Below, piece by piece: positions 55,601 through 64,000 of a DNA stretch of 64,000 nucleotides. Source of the stretch: Pyrenophora tritici-repentis (lineage: Eukaryota > Ascomycota > Dothideomycetes > Pleosporales > Pleosporaceae); the NCBI RefSeq assembly GCF_003171515.1, contig NC_089390.1, forward strand, positions 1,178,001-1,242,000, given 5' to 3'. A program made the translations under genes and the position numbers. The notes under the pieces were generated by a model. It worked only from the letters and a program-made list of their open reading frames with translations. It was not told where the DNA came from and ran no database searches. The stretch's first letter is position 1, and each line of letters opens with the position of its first letter.

Positions 55601-56374
55601 CGTCGTGATTTACGATCTTGCGCGTCTCTACTGGTCCACCTCTTCTTATCTGCAGACTGCCGCGACTGGAGACAGAAACTCTGCGCTTGTGAGCCGGGGG
55701 TTGTTGCGCCGAGGTTGAGCGGCGAGGCACGTTGCCGTTCACTTTGGCGCGCACGGGAAACTGCGCTGGCTGGGAGGAATGCGCCTCTGTATCCGACCTC
55801 GAGCGCCGCTGGCGGGCTCTGTCGCCATAACCATCCGGGACACGTTGCTGTGATGCTCTCCTTGGGCGCACGGCTAGATCACCATATTCAACCCCGGCGA
55901 CCTTGTCTGCAGTCCCGTCAAGGAACGAGTCGAAACTTCCTGTTCGTCCCAAGGTCGGCTGCGCTTGGTTGTGGGTCTCGTCTACATTAGACAATGCTTG
56001 AATCTCCTCGGTGCCTCGCTCGACTTCATAACCAAAAGACTCTAACATGACGCGCTGGAAACGACAGAACAAGTCCTCGCCCTCACGTCCATGCTCCTGC
56101 ATATGGGACAGGAAGCGGTGGAGGACGGCATCATCGCTAGGCAGTTTATGTTTTGACTCTAGAACATTGTTGTACGCATCGAAGAGGGCGCGCGAGGGGT
56201 TATCCGTCGATTTCTGCGCCAAAGACACGATATCATAGAGCGTCTCAATAGCTGCAGCAACATTAGTCTTGAACAGAATTGAATAAAGAGAATAGTGGAA
56301 TTACCCTCAGTGGTCAAGTCCTCGCTGGTCAGATCCGTCGGTCTATATCCATTTTGGCTCATGGAGGGTAGCAT
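52689..56374 (-). CDS. SFI1: Sfi1-like spindle pole body protein with centrin-binding repeats
   Basis: Two exons, 56305-56374 and 52689-56251 (53-nt intron, GTAATT donor, GCTGCAG acceptor), give 1210 residues. The N-terminal about 290 residues comprise a short helical cap (ETLYDIVSLAQKSTDNPSRA) and disordered basic sequence. A long array of Sfi1 repeats follows, roughly residues 295-930, recognisable as regularly spaced Trp-containing helices: LFLLTKAFTHWAKCAE, FFNGWRDITAVNELK, FLSRWRARTAEV, TFRAWRQRTAAVQ, AYTAWNDRLRIK and more. Each unit is about 33 residues and binds a centrin. The C-terminal tail is Pro/Ser/Gly-rich with basic stretches and ends in a Gly-rich segment. Sfi1 filaments with centrin form the half-bridge and control spindle pole duplication. 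ATG 56362 is a possible alternative start. Confidence 0.93.
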
Positions 56375-56783
56375 TCGTGCACGCGACTCGGTCGTCTCCG
56401 GCGCGTTCGCGACAACATGGAAGTAGCTGTTGAGCCCGGGGATTCTGCAAACTACCAAAAAGCGGCATGCGGGACGATCGTGATAAACGTGCAAATTGCG
56501 CGCAATTGTTAAGCATTACAAAATAGTATGGATGGCTGCGTGGTCTAGGGGAACCGTTGCGCCCGCCGTGAGAGCGTCGCGCTTTGTTGTTCGGGTGGTT
56601 GGTCGCCCATTCACGCCTTGGGAAATGCCAAGGCCTTAACTTAGTGCTGTGGACCCATCGTTGACCTCATCTAGGAACTACGATCGTGTAACATTGCACG
56701 ATCCAAAACATCACCCGTTTGCCCCAATTTGAGTTTTGCAGCCAGTTCCAAGCCTAAAACAAGAAGAGCCTGACATTTCCACA
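56375..56783. promoter_or_regulatory. Divergent promoter region of SFI1 and twin-Cx9C genes
   Basis: 409 nt between the two start codons; no coding frame. A tRNA-like string near 56530 (GGCTGCGTGGTCTAGGGG) has no matching T arm or acceptor stem. Confidence 0.45.
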
Positions 56784-57060
56784 ATGCCTGGTCGTACCCG
56801 TCCCATCGACAAGCTCGCCACAGCAGCAGCAAAATGCTCGACAGAAGTACGCACGTCACTCCGTCATGTAATGTTGTATCTAACACATGCCAGAGCTCAC
56901 TTTACGGGAAATGCATCTTTGCCGACTACAACAACGTCCGCAAAGACATGTGCGCCAACGAATTCATGAAACTAAAAGAATGTTATCTGGTGGGTTCTTC
57001 TTCCGCCGACAATACATGTTTTCTAACCTCGTCACTTAGAGGGCGTATAAACAACGATAG
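56784..57060 (+). CDS. Twin-Cx9C mitochondrial protein (NDUFAF8-like, complex I assembly)
   Basis: Three short exons, 56784-56846, 56894-56989 and 57040-57060, with 47- and 50-nt introns (CTAAC branches), give 59 residues; the frame is only evident after splicing. The product MPGRTRPIDKLATAAAKCST then has Cys18-x9-Cys28 (C...LYGKC) and Cys41-x9-Cys51 (CANEFMKLKEC), an exact coiled-coil-helix-coiled-coil-helix fold signature, ending LRAYKQR. Twin Cx9C proteins are imported into the mitochondrial intermembrane space by Mia40-Erv1. The AYGKC...FCANEF-type spacing and short size resemble NDUFAF8 (human C17orf89), which helps assemble complex I. The family assignment is from pattern and memory, not a search. 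Confidence 0.88.
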
Positions 57061-57195
57061 CATTTTCAACGTAATTTGACAATGAAACAGTTGTTTTACG
57101 ATTCGAGTATTGCATTCATCATCCCTACAATTCACGTCGTTCAGAACGTTATGAAATTGTCCTTTTAACAGGACCTATCTACTGCTAGGCCAACC

Positions 57196-60100
57196 TCACA
57201 GCTTGATCAACCGAAGCATAAAGGTCGCCTTATGAAGCTCTTGCTCCTCTTCAGCAATCACCTTCTCATTGCTGTTCTCTGGGATCTTGCCTTCGACCTC
57301 CGTAATCACGTGCTTGTCTACGTTTCGCCGCAGTGCCTTTTCAAACAACGGCCCCTGGTTCTCAAAAGCCTTCTCCAAGCCCACATTCTCCGGGTCGCTC
57401 AGCACTCGGTACTCCATGCCTACATCGTCAGTCGGCACCAGCCCAGCCTTCTTCCTCAAATCTTGCACACGGCGGATAACCTCTCGCGCAAGTCCCTCTT
57501 GCTCGAGCTCGGGATATGAGGCGACATCGAGGATGATCAGAACATCGTTGTCGGTGTTGAACTCCTGGTCCTTGTTGCCGGAGTCCTTGGCAAGACCACG
57601 CTTGACCATCAGATCTTCAGCCTCCAGTTTGATGCCATCTACAACGATCTCGCCACTCTTGAGGTAGTCCTTGATCTCCTGACTCGTGAGGTTTGGTAGC
57701 GCCTTCTTGACCTTGATAGCGTCCTTCTTCAGCTTCTTGCCAAGTACTGAGAAGTCTGCCGATGCCGAGTACTGGACGTTGTACTTTTCCTCGTCGCTTG
57801 ACAGGACTATATCCCGAACATTCAGCTCTTCCAGGATATAGTTTTCTAACGACTTGATGTCGTCGAGATATTGTTGTTCGGGATGAATGACCACTAATGT
57901 CTTCAGAGGAATCTTCAATCCCTTGTTGGCACGGTCTCTGCAGATGCGGCCAAGCTCAATGACGGACTGCATGCGCTTGACTTGACGTTCAACGGCCTCG
58001 TCGAACAGCTCCTCGCGCACTTCTGGGAAAGGTAGGAATTGTATACTCCGGTTGTCTTCTGCGTGCAGTTCCTTAGGGATGTGAGGCAATAGCCGGAGGT
58101 AGATGTTATCGGTGATGAATGGTGTGAAGGGTGCGAGACCGCGGCAGAGTGTGTAGAGAACTTCGAAGAGAGTGTTGAGCGCATGTTTGGTGTCCTCCAG
58201 ACCATGTTCACCCTTTAATCGACGACGGTTGAAGCGGATGTACCAGTTCGTTGTATTGTCGATGAGCTCAAGTAGTCGAGGAACTACAGTGTATAGCCTG
58301 TAAGCCGCCATCTCCTCGTTCACAAACTTCAGGAGCGATTGGCAGGAGGCCAAAATCCACCGATCAAGGACATTGGCATTCGTCTTTCCAGCCGCTGGAT
58401 CAAAAACAAAGTCCAGATCAGCGACCTTCTTTAGCAGTGTCACCTGCTGCTCAAAGAACTGGTAACTATTCCAGAGAGGTAGTAGGACCTTGGAGACAAT
58501 CTCCTTGACGCCTGCCTCCTTGAATCGAAGCGTTTCGGCACGAACAACGGGCGAGTTAATGAGATATAACCGCAGCGCGTCAGAGCCGTAGTTGTTCATA
58601 ATCAGGGTAGGATCTGGGTAGTTCTTGAGGCGCTTCGACATCTTCTTGCCATCCTCTGCAAGCACGATGCCGTTGACGACACAGTTTTTGAAAGGCAGTT
58701 TGCCGAAAAGATGTGTTCCGAGCACTGTAAGGGTGTAGAACCAGCCACGAGTTTGGTCTAGACCCTCAGCAATGAAATCACCAGGGAAAGACTTCTCAAA
58801 TTGCTCCACGTTCTCAAACGGGTAGTGAGCGCTGGCGTACGGCATAGAGCCCGACTCAAACCAGCAGTCAAAAACCTCGTTTGTTCTCCGCAAAACACCC
58901 TTGCCGTCTTTGCTAGGAATGGTGATGTGGTCGATCTTGTCGCGGTGAATGTCTGTGAGCTCACCCTCGTATCCGCTAAGCTTCTTCAGCTCCTCTACGC
59001 TCCCAATGCATACAACCTCCTTTCCATCATCACCGACCCAGATAGGAAGTGGGGTACCCCAGAAACGGTTTCTTGACACAGCCCAATCGGGTGAGTTTGT
59101 GATCCAGTTGGCAAAGCGTTTCTCCTTGACAAAAGAAGGTACCCAGTGAGAACCCGCAATGTTTTCCAGCATTTGTGGGACAATGTCCTGGATCTTGATG
59201 AACCACGAGGGAACTGTGCGGTAAATCAAGGGAGTGTCGGACCGCCAGCAGAAGGGGTAGCTATGGAGAAGCTGCGAATCGACAATCAAGCGTCCGGTTC
59301 CTTTGAGGTGCTTGATAATGCCCTTGTCTGCTGCCTTGACATGCTGGCCCTCGAAGTCACGAACGACGGCAGTGAAGCGACCCTGGTCGTCGACCGGGTT
59401 TGGTGGTGTTCGGGTGTCTGAAATGACGCCGTGTGCAAGACCGACGCGGTAATCGTCCTCTCCGTATGCAGGCGCCTGGTGGACAATACCAACACCGCCA
59501 TCGGCTGTGACATAGGTATCGTTTAGGACCTTGAAGCCGTAGTCCTTGAACTCATCGTAGAGGTAGTCAAAGAGGGGCTCGTACTTCCAGCCCAGCATGT
59601 CCTTGCCCTTTATCTTCTCCACAATCTTGAACTTGGCCTTCTTCGGGTCTTTGTAGAGCGTCTTCATCAGGGATTCAAGCAGAATGTAGTGCTTGCCGGA
59701 AGCTTCGTCGAGGATCTTGACGTATTCGAAATCGGGATGCGCGCAAAGACCGGTGTTCGACGGGAGTGTCCATGGCGTAGTGGTCCTCTCTTCGGGTCAG
59801 AGGTTGTCGCAGTAGCAGCGTGAATCAACTTACCATGCCAACAGGCACGTGTTCGGGTCTTCCACGAGCGGGAATGTGACTACAACTGCCGGGTCTTGCA
59901 CGTCCTTGTAGTTCTGCGAGGCCTCGAAGTTGCTAAGAGGTGTGGCCAATGCTGTACTGTAGGGCATGACCTTGAAACCGCGATACACGGCGCCCTTGTC
60001 AAACAGGCGCTTGAAGACCCACCACTCTGTCTCCATGAAACTAGTATCCATAGTCTTGTAGTCATTGTCGAAATCGATCCAGCGGCCTAGGCGATCAATG

Positions 60101-60645
60101 GTCGCCCTCCATTCCGTCGCATATCGCATGACAATCGCCCGGCACTTCTCGTTGTACTTGGCGATTCCGATCTCACGCACAGCATCGCGTCCTGACATGC
60201 CCAGCTCCTTGTCAATCTCGTACTCGATGGGCACGCCATGAGTATCCCAACCGAACCGACGCTCGACGTAGCGGCCCTTCATAGACCAGTACCGCGGAAT
60301 GATGTCCTTGATCGTGGACGCCAAAAGGTGCCCATAGTGGGGCATACCAGTCGCGAATGGCGGGCCATCGTAAAAGGTATACGGCTGCTTGCCTTTCGAC
60401 TATCACGGGATTAGTCCATACGAATACAGTGAATGGGAATTTCCGCGTATGCAAGAATGCTCAGACACACAGGCAAGACACGCGTGGACGGACTCGCTCC
60501 ACCATGGAGCGCATTTTGTCATGGCTGAGACACTTCAACATGCACAAACTTGGGCACTTACCAACTCAACCTGCCTTAGGAAAGCATCGATTTCCTTCCA
60601 GCGTGCGAGAATGCGCTCCTCCTCCCGAGGAAAATCAATCGACAT
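57196..60645 (-). CDS. ILS1: Isoleucine-tRNA ligase, cytosolic
   Basis: Three exons, 60562-60645, 59834-60399 and 57196-59785, with introns of 162 and 48 nt, give 1079 residues, as expected for eukaryotic IleRS. Motifs in order: [20 protein letters not shown] with the HIGH equivalent His49-Tyr-Gly-His52; the editing (CP1) domain with [10 protein letters not shown] and [71 protein letters not shown]; and the KMSKS equivalent KMSKR at 598-602. The anticodon-binding part includes [16 protein letters not shown] and [20 protein letters not shown]. The enzyme charges tRNA-Ile and edits misactivated valine. No presequence, so cytosolic. The first intron (162 nt) is the longest in this window. Confidence 0.96.
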
Positions 60646-61219
60646 GGCGGCATGATGTTGGTGAACGGACTTCAGCGACCTTCTTCGATGTCTTTTTCGA
60701 CTGTTGACTCCTCTGGACCCCCGCCACTAATTAGCCTGAGTCAGCTATCGATAACCTCCATAACTTTGCACCCCGCGCCTCCTCGCCCTGCAGGTACCCA
60801 AACCTGCAGAAGCGTCTAGATTGCTCTTCTGTTTCCGAAAAGCCACAGGTTCGAACAATCTGCGAACGTCTCCGTGCTCCTTTATTGTGTGAACGCCTGG
60901 TTTTATTGAAACACGATGCCCTCCATCCAGGTGTCCCCGATTGCCCATCACAGCAGATGCCTGAGGCTGATGTGTATGGATATTGCACCGTTCGGCTCCT
61001 TTGGACGGTGAGGCTGGTGCCTTTGTTGCAGCAGACGCGTTAGAGACGCCAAATCGTGAAACAATGTCTCGTCAGGTTGCTGTTGGAGTTTCCCGGCCCG
61101 AGGATGGGTTGAAACAATGAGAGCACTAGCCTGTATGGGGCTGACGACTATACAGAGCAATACAATACAGCAGCCAGCGACCGTACGACCATTGCAGAGT
61201 CGTCGAGATATCTCCAACC
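60646..61219. promoter_or_regulatory. Divergent promoter region of ILS1 and a secreted-protein gene
   Basis: 574 nt between start codons; no supported coding frame. Confidence 0.45.
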
Positions 61220-61982
61220 ATGCATTCCTTTACCGTCTTTACCAGTCTGATCTTCTTCTTTTTCGTCACCTCACATGCCCTCCCACAAACCCTACCTGCT
61301 GCGGCAGAGGCCCTACGTAATGATACCATTCCAACAGAAAGCGTTAGTATCGAGAAGGGGTGCGCACAAGTAAGAGCACTGGAAAATCTCAACAAGCTTG
61401 CAAACAACCAAACCGCTCTCGATGCAATGGCCACACATGGCAAAATCGCTCAAGGACGGGCCGACTGGATCAAGAACAACGACGACAAGATTGTTGCGAA
61501 ACTCGATGCGTTGAAATCAAACTCGACGCTTATGGCCGGCTGCGAAACCATCAATGCCCAGCTTGATCTCTCCCGAAGATGCGCAAAACTGCAGAAGCTA
61601 CAGAAGCTGGTCGATCTGGCACTGGACGAGAAGGCCCTACTCAACACGACCGCTGGAGACTTCCTCACCGAGGACCAGAAGGACCGGTTACAGCAAAAAG
61701 CAGATGAAGTGGAGCTGAAGCTCCAGAAGCTCAAGAGCAATAGTACGCTGACCAGGTTGTGTGCGGATGACATCTCTCTGCAACAGGATGGTGTTATTGG
61801 AATGCGTGAGTCTTCTCGGTCGTTTATTCGAAACGGGATACTGACCAAACACAGCAGATAACGCGGAGAGTAAAGATGCAATCAGCATGGCCAAAAGCGA
61901 TGCAGTCATAAATAGACTCTCGGCTATGGCTATTACATACCTTATTCTTGTATCATTGTTTTTGGCCTTTCTCTTTGTCTAA
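61220..61982 (+). CDS. Secreted/GPI-type protein with two Cys-bracketed internal repeats
   Basis: Two exons, 61220-61805 and 61855-61982 (49-nt intron, GTGAGT donor, CTGAC branch; acceptor 61857 is an equally in-frame alternative), give 237 residues. A signal peptide (MHSFTVFTSLIFFFFVTSHA) precedes a duplicated unit. The first runs from Cys48 to Cys108 and the second from Cys121 to Cys181, both exactly 60 residues apart; each ends with the same motif, KL(D/Q)xLKSNSTL followed by a Cys, and each is largely helical and charged. The last about 25 residues are hydrophobic (LSAMAITYLILVSLFLAFLFV) after a short Ser/Asp-rich spacer, suggesting a GPI anchor or a membrane tail. I recognise no named family; a cell-wall or surface role is inferred. 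Confidence 0.85.
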
Positions 61983-62265
61983 TCCGGGGTTGTGTCGATT
62001 ATCGCCAGCGGTCATTACGAATTTCCTTACTGTCCTACTTTAGCTTCGCTTCTTCTGCAGGCTGGTCTCACTGCAACGTTTATCACTGTGTAGCCATTTT
62101 TAAGTCTAATTTCGCACTACATTTCATTGTGATCTTTATATGCGGTCCAAGAGCGTAAGAATCATATGAGGAGTTCAGGGTTCCTTATAGTAGAGAGGCT
62201 TACATATTTTCTATTATTCCATATACTTATCTTCTGCCTTCCGCAAACTTTTATCATCGATCTCT

Positions 62266-62839
62266 TCATCGCGCATCCCTACTAACCCACCACTTTGCCT
62301 CATGTCCATCACATCTCACTGTCCCCTCTGCTGCTACCCTACCACCGTGTAAAGGCGCAAACCTCTTTACGACTTCATCGATGATATCCGCAATATCTTG
62401 ATTGTCCATGGCGAAACTAAAGTCGTGCGTTGTGTTGGGTATGGCAGCTATGCTGAACCCGCATGGTGAACCGACCATGCGTTGGCGGTAACCCTCTGGT
62501 TTTCCTGTTAGAAGGGTGAATGTCAGTGTGATTTCAGGTGAAGGGATAATTGGATAGTGATAAGCGAACGTGTCGGCAAATATAGTAAGAGGGGTGGCTA
62601 CCTGCAAGTGGTACAGCCCAATCTCCGGCGTCCATAAACACACTCCAACACGCCTCTTGACATTCCTTCACAGTGGGCGGATTTGAAGCTGACGTTGTGG
62701 TATCTACGTAGGAGAGTACTTCGCAGTGCCCGATGGTCTGTTTGTTGCCCGCGCAATAGTTAATCGAGGGGCTTAGTCCTTGTGGCAGAGCGGTGATGGC
62801 TGTAAAGAACAGCGACATTATCAAAGTGGTTCCGCGCAT
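62266..62839 (-). CDS. Small secreted protein with six cysteines (effector-like candidate)
   Basis: Two exons, 62602-62839 and 62266-62504, across a 97-nt intron (GTAGCC donor, CTAACAG at the acceptor, phase 1), give 158 residues. A signal peptide (MRGTTLIMSLFFTAITALPQ) is followed by a mature chain with Cys29, 39, 60, 64, 94 and 144, an even number compatible with three disulfides. Recognisable blocks are INYCAGNKQTIGHCEV, ECQEACWSVFMDAGDWAV, GYRQRMVGSPCGFSI, FAMDNQDIADIIDEVVKRFA and HGGRVAAEGTVRCDGH. The alternating helix and strand pattern near the C-terminus suggests a compact alpha/beta fold, as in several secreted fungal proteins that act outside the cell. I recall related sequences in Pleosporales but cannot name the family. 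Activity unknown. Confidence 0.82.
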
Positions 62840-63007
62840 CTTGGTAGATTATTGATCTGAAGCTGATGTAAGATTACCGTTTAGTTTGACTGCGAAGTAG
62901 GTATCGTGGAGCGACCGCCAACTCGATTACAAGCTCATGGCTTTATACACTCATCACCACGTCCTAGCAAATTCATATATTCAAACCATCACAACTCCAC
63001 ACAGCGA

Positions 63008-63489
63008 TCATGTTCTTTCACACAAATTCCATTGGGTGTAGACTTGGCTGATGAAATGTGATGTGATGTGACGTCCAATGTGATGGTGTATAGTGCAGAT
63101 ACGAACTCAGAGTGATCAACTCGGGTCCATACGGAGTCGTATGCGACCAATCACTCCCTTCACCGTCGGTCCAAAGGAAGATGCTTGGATCGGGATCGCC
63201 CGTCATGTTCATTGCGGCGTAGGTTGTTTGTACGACGTAAGCAGCAATGCAATGAATGCGCAAGGAGAGGGGGCCTGTTCGGCGCTTAGCAAGCGAGTGC
63301 ATCCCTGCTGGCCAAAGGATGAGGTGGGGGCCGCGACCAATAAATTCGGTGGATGCGACTTACACCGCTTCTATCAATTTCTCTAGGGTTATTGGGGTGT
63401 TGGTAATGTCGCTTCCTGTGGTGTTGAGCTTCCTGTGCTTATTATTTGAATCCGCTGCTTCCTTGTCGGTAAAGCACACCCATGTTCCC
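63008..63489 (-). pseudogene. Probable degenerate gene with in-frame TAA and one intact intron
   Basis: A coherent reading frame runs from 63489: GTWVCFTDKEAADSNNKHRK, TGSDITNTPITLEKLIEAV, then TAA at 63360-63362, then in the same frame VASTEFIGRGPHLILWPAG, RTGPLSLRIHCIAAYVVQTT and DGEGSDWSHTTPYGPELITL. A 55-nt intron (63048-63102, GTATCTGC donor, CATCAG acceptor) joins this to SSQVYTQWNLCERT and a TGA at 63008. No placement of an intron at the TAA preserves frame convincingly, although GTAAGT overlaps it. The first exon(s) and signal peptide are not identified; a part may be the fragment ending at 63900. Family not recognised. It is either a pseudogene or a gene with a splice I cannot resolve. 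Confidence 0.45.
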
Positions 63490-63899
63490 CTTGATCACAG
63501 GGACAGTGGAGCATGTCGTCCGCGTCGAAAAAGGGCCATGCTGTCTTTTGGATGTGTTTGCTTCCCATGGGGCACCGCCTACTGTCCATAGAATACCCAT
63601 GAGACCTACCTGTTCGTCAGCATCAAACAAAAGCGATGTGCTGCTGCCTGAAATACGACATGTCTTTTTCTATATCAATATTATGCAGGTCATCATCAGC
63701 CTGTCCCAAATTCCTTATGTTGGCACATCACTTTGAGAATGACATCACAAGAAGGGGCATGTGTCTTTCTAGAAAAGTAAAATGTCTATTTGGTAAAATT
63801 CCTTCTCACAATACGCAAGATAGGTTATCAGTTGAAAAGTAAACACGGCTCTAGTCAAATTGTTAATCCTGACCACTCCGGAAACCACTACTCAAGCCC
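63490..63899. other. Unresolved region between two right-edge coding fragments
   Basis: May contain intron(s) or small exons of the gene fragments on either side (minus strand); a TTTCAG acceptor with GTAGGT donor brackets a 38-nt candidate exon near 63610-63650. Not resolved. Confidence 0.3.
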
Positions 63900-64000
63900 C
63901 TACGAAGACTTTTGCGCATTCGGATCGTCCGTGAGAACAACGTAGAAACCCATGGGGCACTGTCCGTTACCGTTACTCTGCTTGAAAGACAATATCGTGT
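63900..64000 (-). CDS. C-terminal fragment of an unidentified gene running off the right edge
   Basis: The last 32 codons before TAG (63900-63902) read plausibly as protein (SNGNGQCPMGFYVVLTDDPN) on the minus strand, with the rest beyond the window. A GTAGGG string overlaps the stop, so the frame may instead splice to the gene remnant at 63008-63489. No family recognised. Confidence 0.35.
   Translation of the reverse strand, partial: TILSFKQSNGNGQCPMGFYVVLTDDPNAQKSS

Noticed and set aside
56528..56620. tRNA-like start GGCTGCGTGGTCTAGGGG
   Set aside because: No TTCGA-type T loop at the right distance and no acceptor pairing.

Overview
This is a stretch of nuclear chromosome from a filamentous ascomycete, most likely a Dothideomycete of the order Pleosporales. 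Genes lie on both strands and carry short introns, mostly 43-70 nt, with GTAAGT-, GTATGT- or GTGAGT-type donors, CTAAC/CTGAC branch sites and CAG/TAG acceptors. Families typical of such fungi are present (AA9 LPMO, tannase, DUF7053, DUF1772, a PigL-type N-terminal domain, MkkA-type MAPKK). The ATP synthase subunit 8 gene is nuclear here, which fits Pleosporales, whose mitochondrial genomes are known to lack atp8. Coordinates are exon-resolved by hand from splice signals and reading frame. No tRNA, rRNA, CRISPR array or intact transposon was found.

Left third (1-24.4 kb): a partial Q-rich putative regulator runs off the left edge (minus). It is followed by a single-pass membrane protein with a beta-helix-like ectodomain, an EB1-family microtubule plus-end protein, a gene-poor stretch of about 3.6 kb containing a decayed SGNH/GDSL hydrolase, a DOMON-cytochrome b561 protein, an ALKBH6-like dioxygenase, an F-box/LRR protein ending in a CaaX box, a divergent DUF7053/DUF1772 pair, a DAL5/TNA1-type MFS transporter, a secreted phospholipase A2 and nuclear ATP8.

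Middle (26-42 kb): an alpha/beta hydrolase with an extra N-terminal domain, a GT32 glycosyltransferase, a Vam7-like PX-SNARE, an F-box/ankyrin-like gene with an in-frame TAA, a divergently transcribed pair of secreted carbohydrate-active proteins (AA9 LPMO and a six-hairpin glycosidase), an RRM protein and a tannase/feruloyl esterase.

Right third (42-64 kb): mostly housekeeping. It holds cytosolic PheRS beta (FRS1), a cell-wall-integrity MAPKK, a small Cys/His protein, a PigL_N/ankyrin-like protein, the centrin-binding spindle-pole protein Sfi1, a twin-Cx9C mitochondrial protein and cytosolic IleRS (ILS1). The last 3 kb hold an internally duplicated secreted protein, a six-cysteine secreted protein and a probably degenerate gene reaching the edge.

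There is no classic biosynthetic cluster and no obvious new defence system. The unusual signals are: the nucleus-transferred ATP8 with an intron between presequence and body; a 51-codon open extension after the EB1 stop codon; an F-box gene whose stop lies inside a perfect donor site and could be removed by splicing a 42-nt, frame-preserving segment; a decayed SGNH hydrolase; a potentially prenylated F-box protein; and a secreted protein with two Cys-bracketed repeats of identical spacing.
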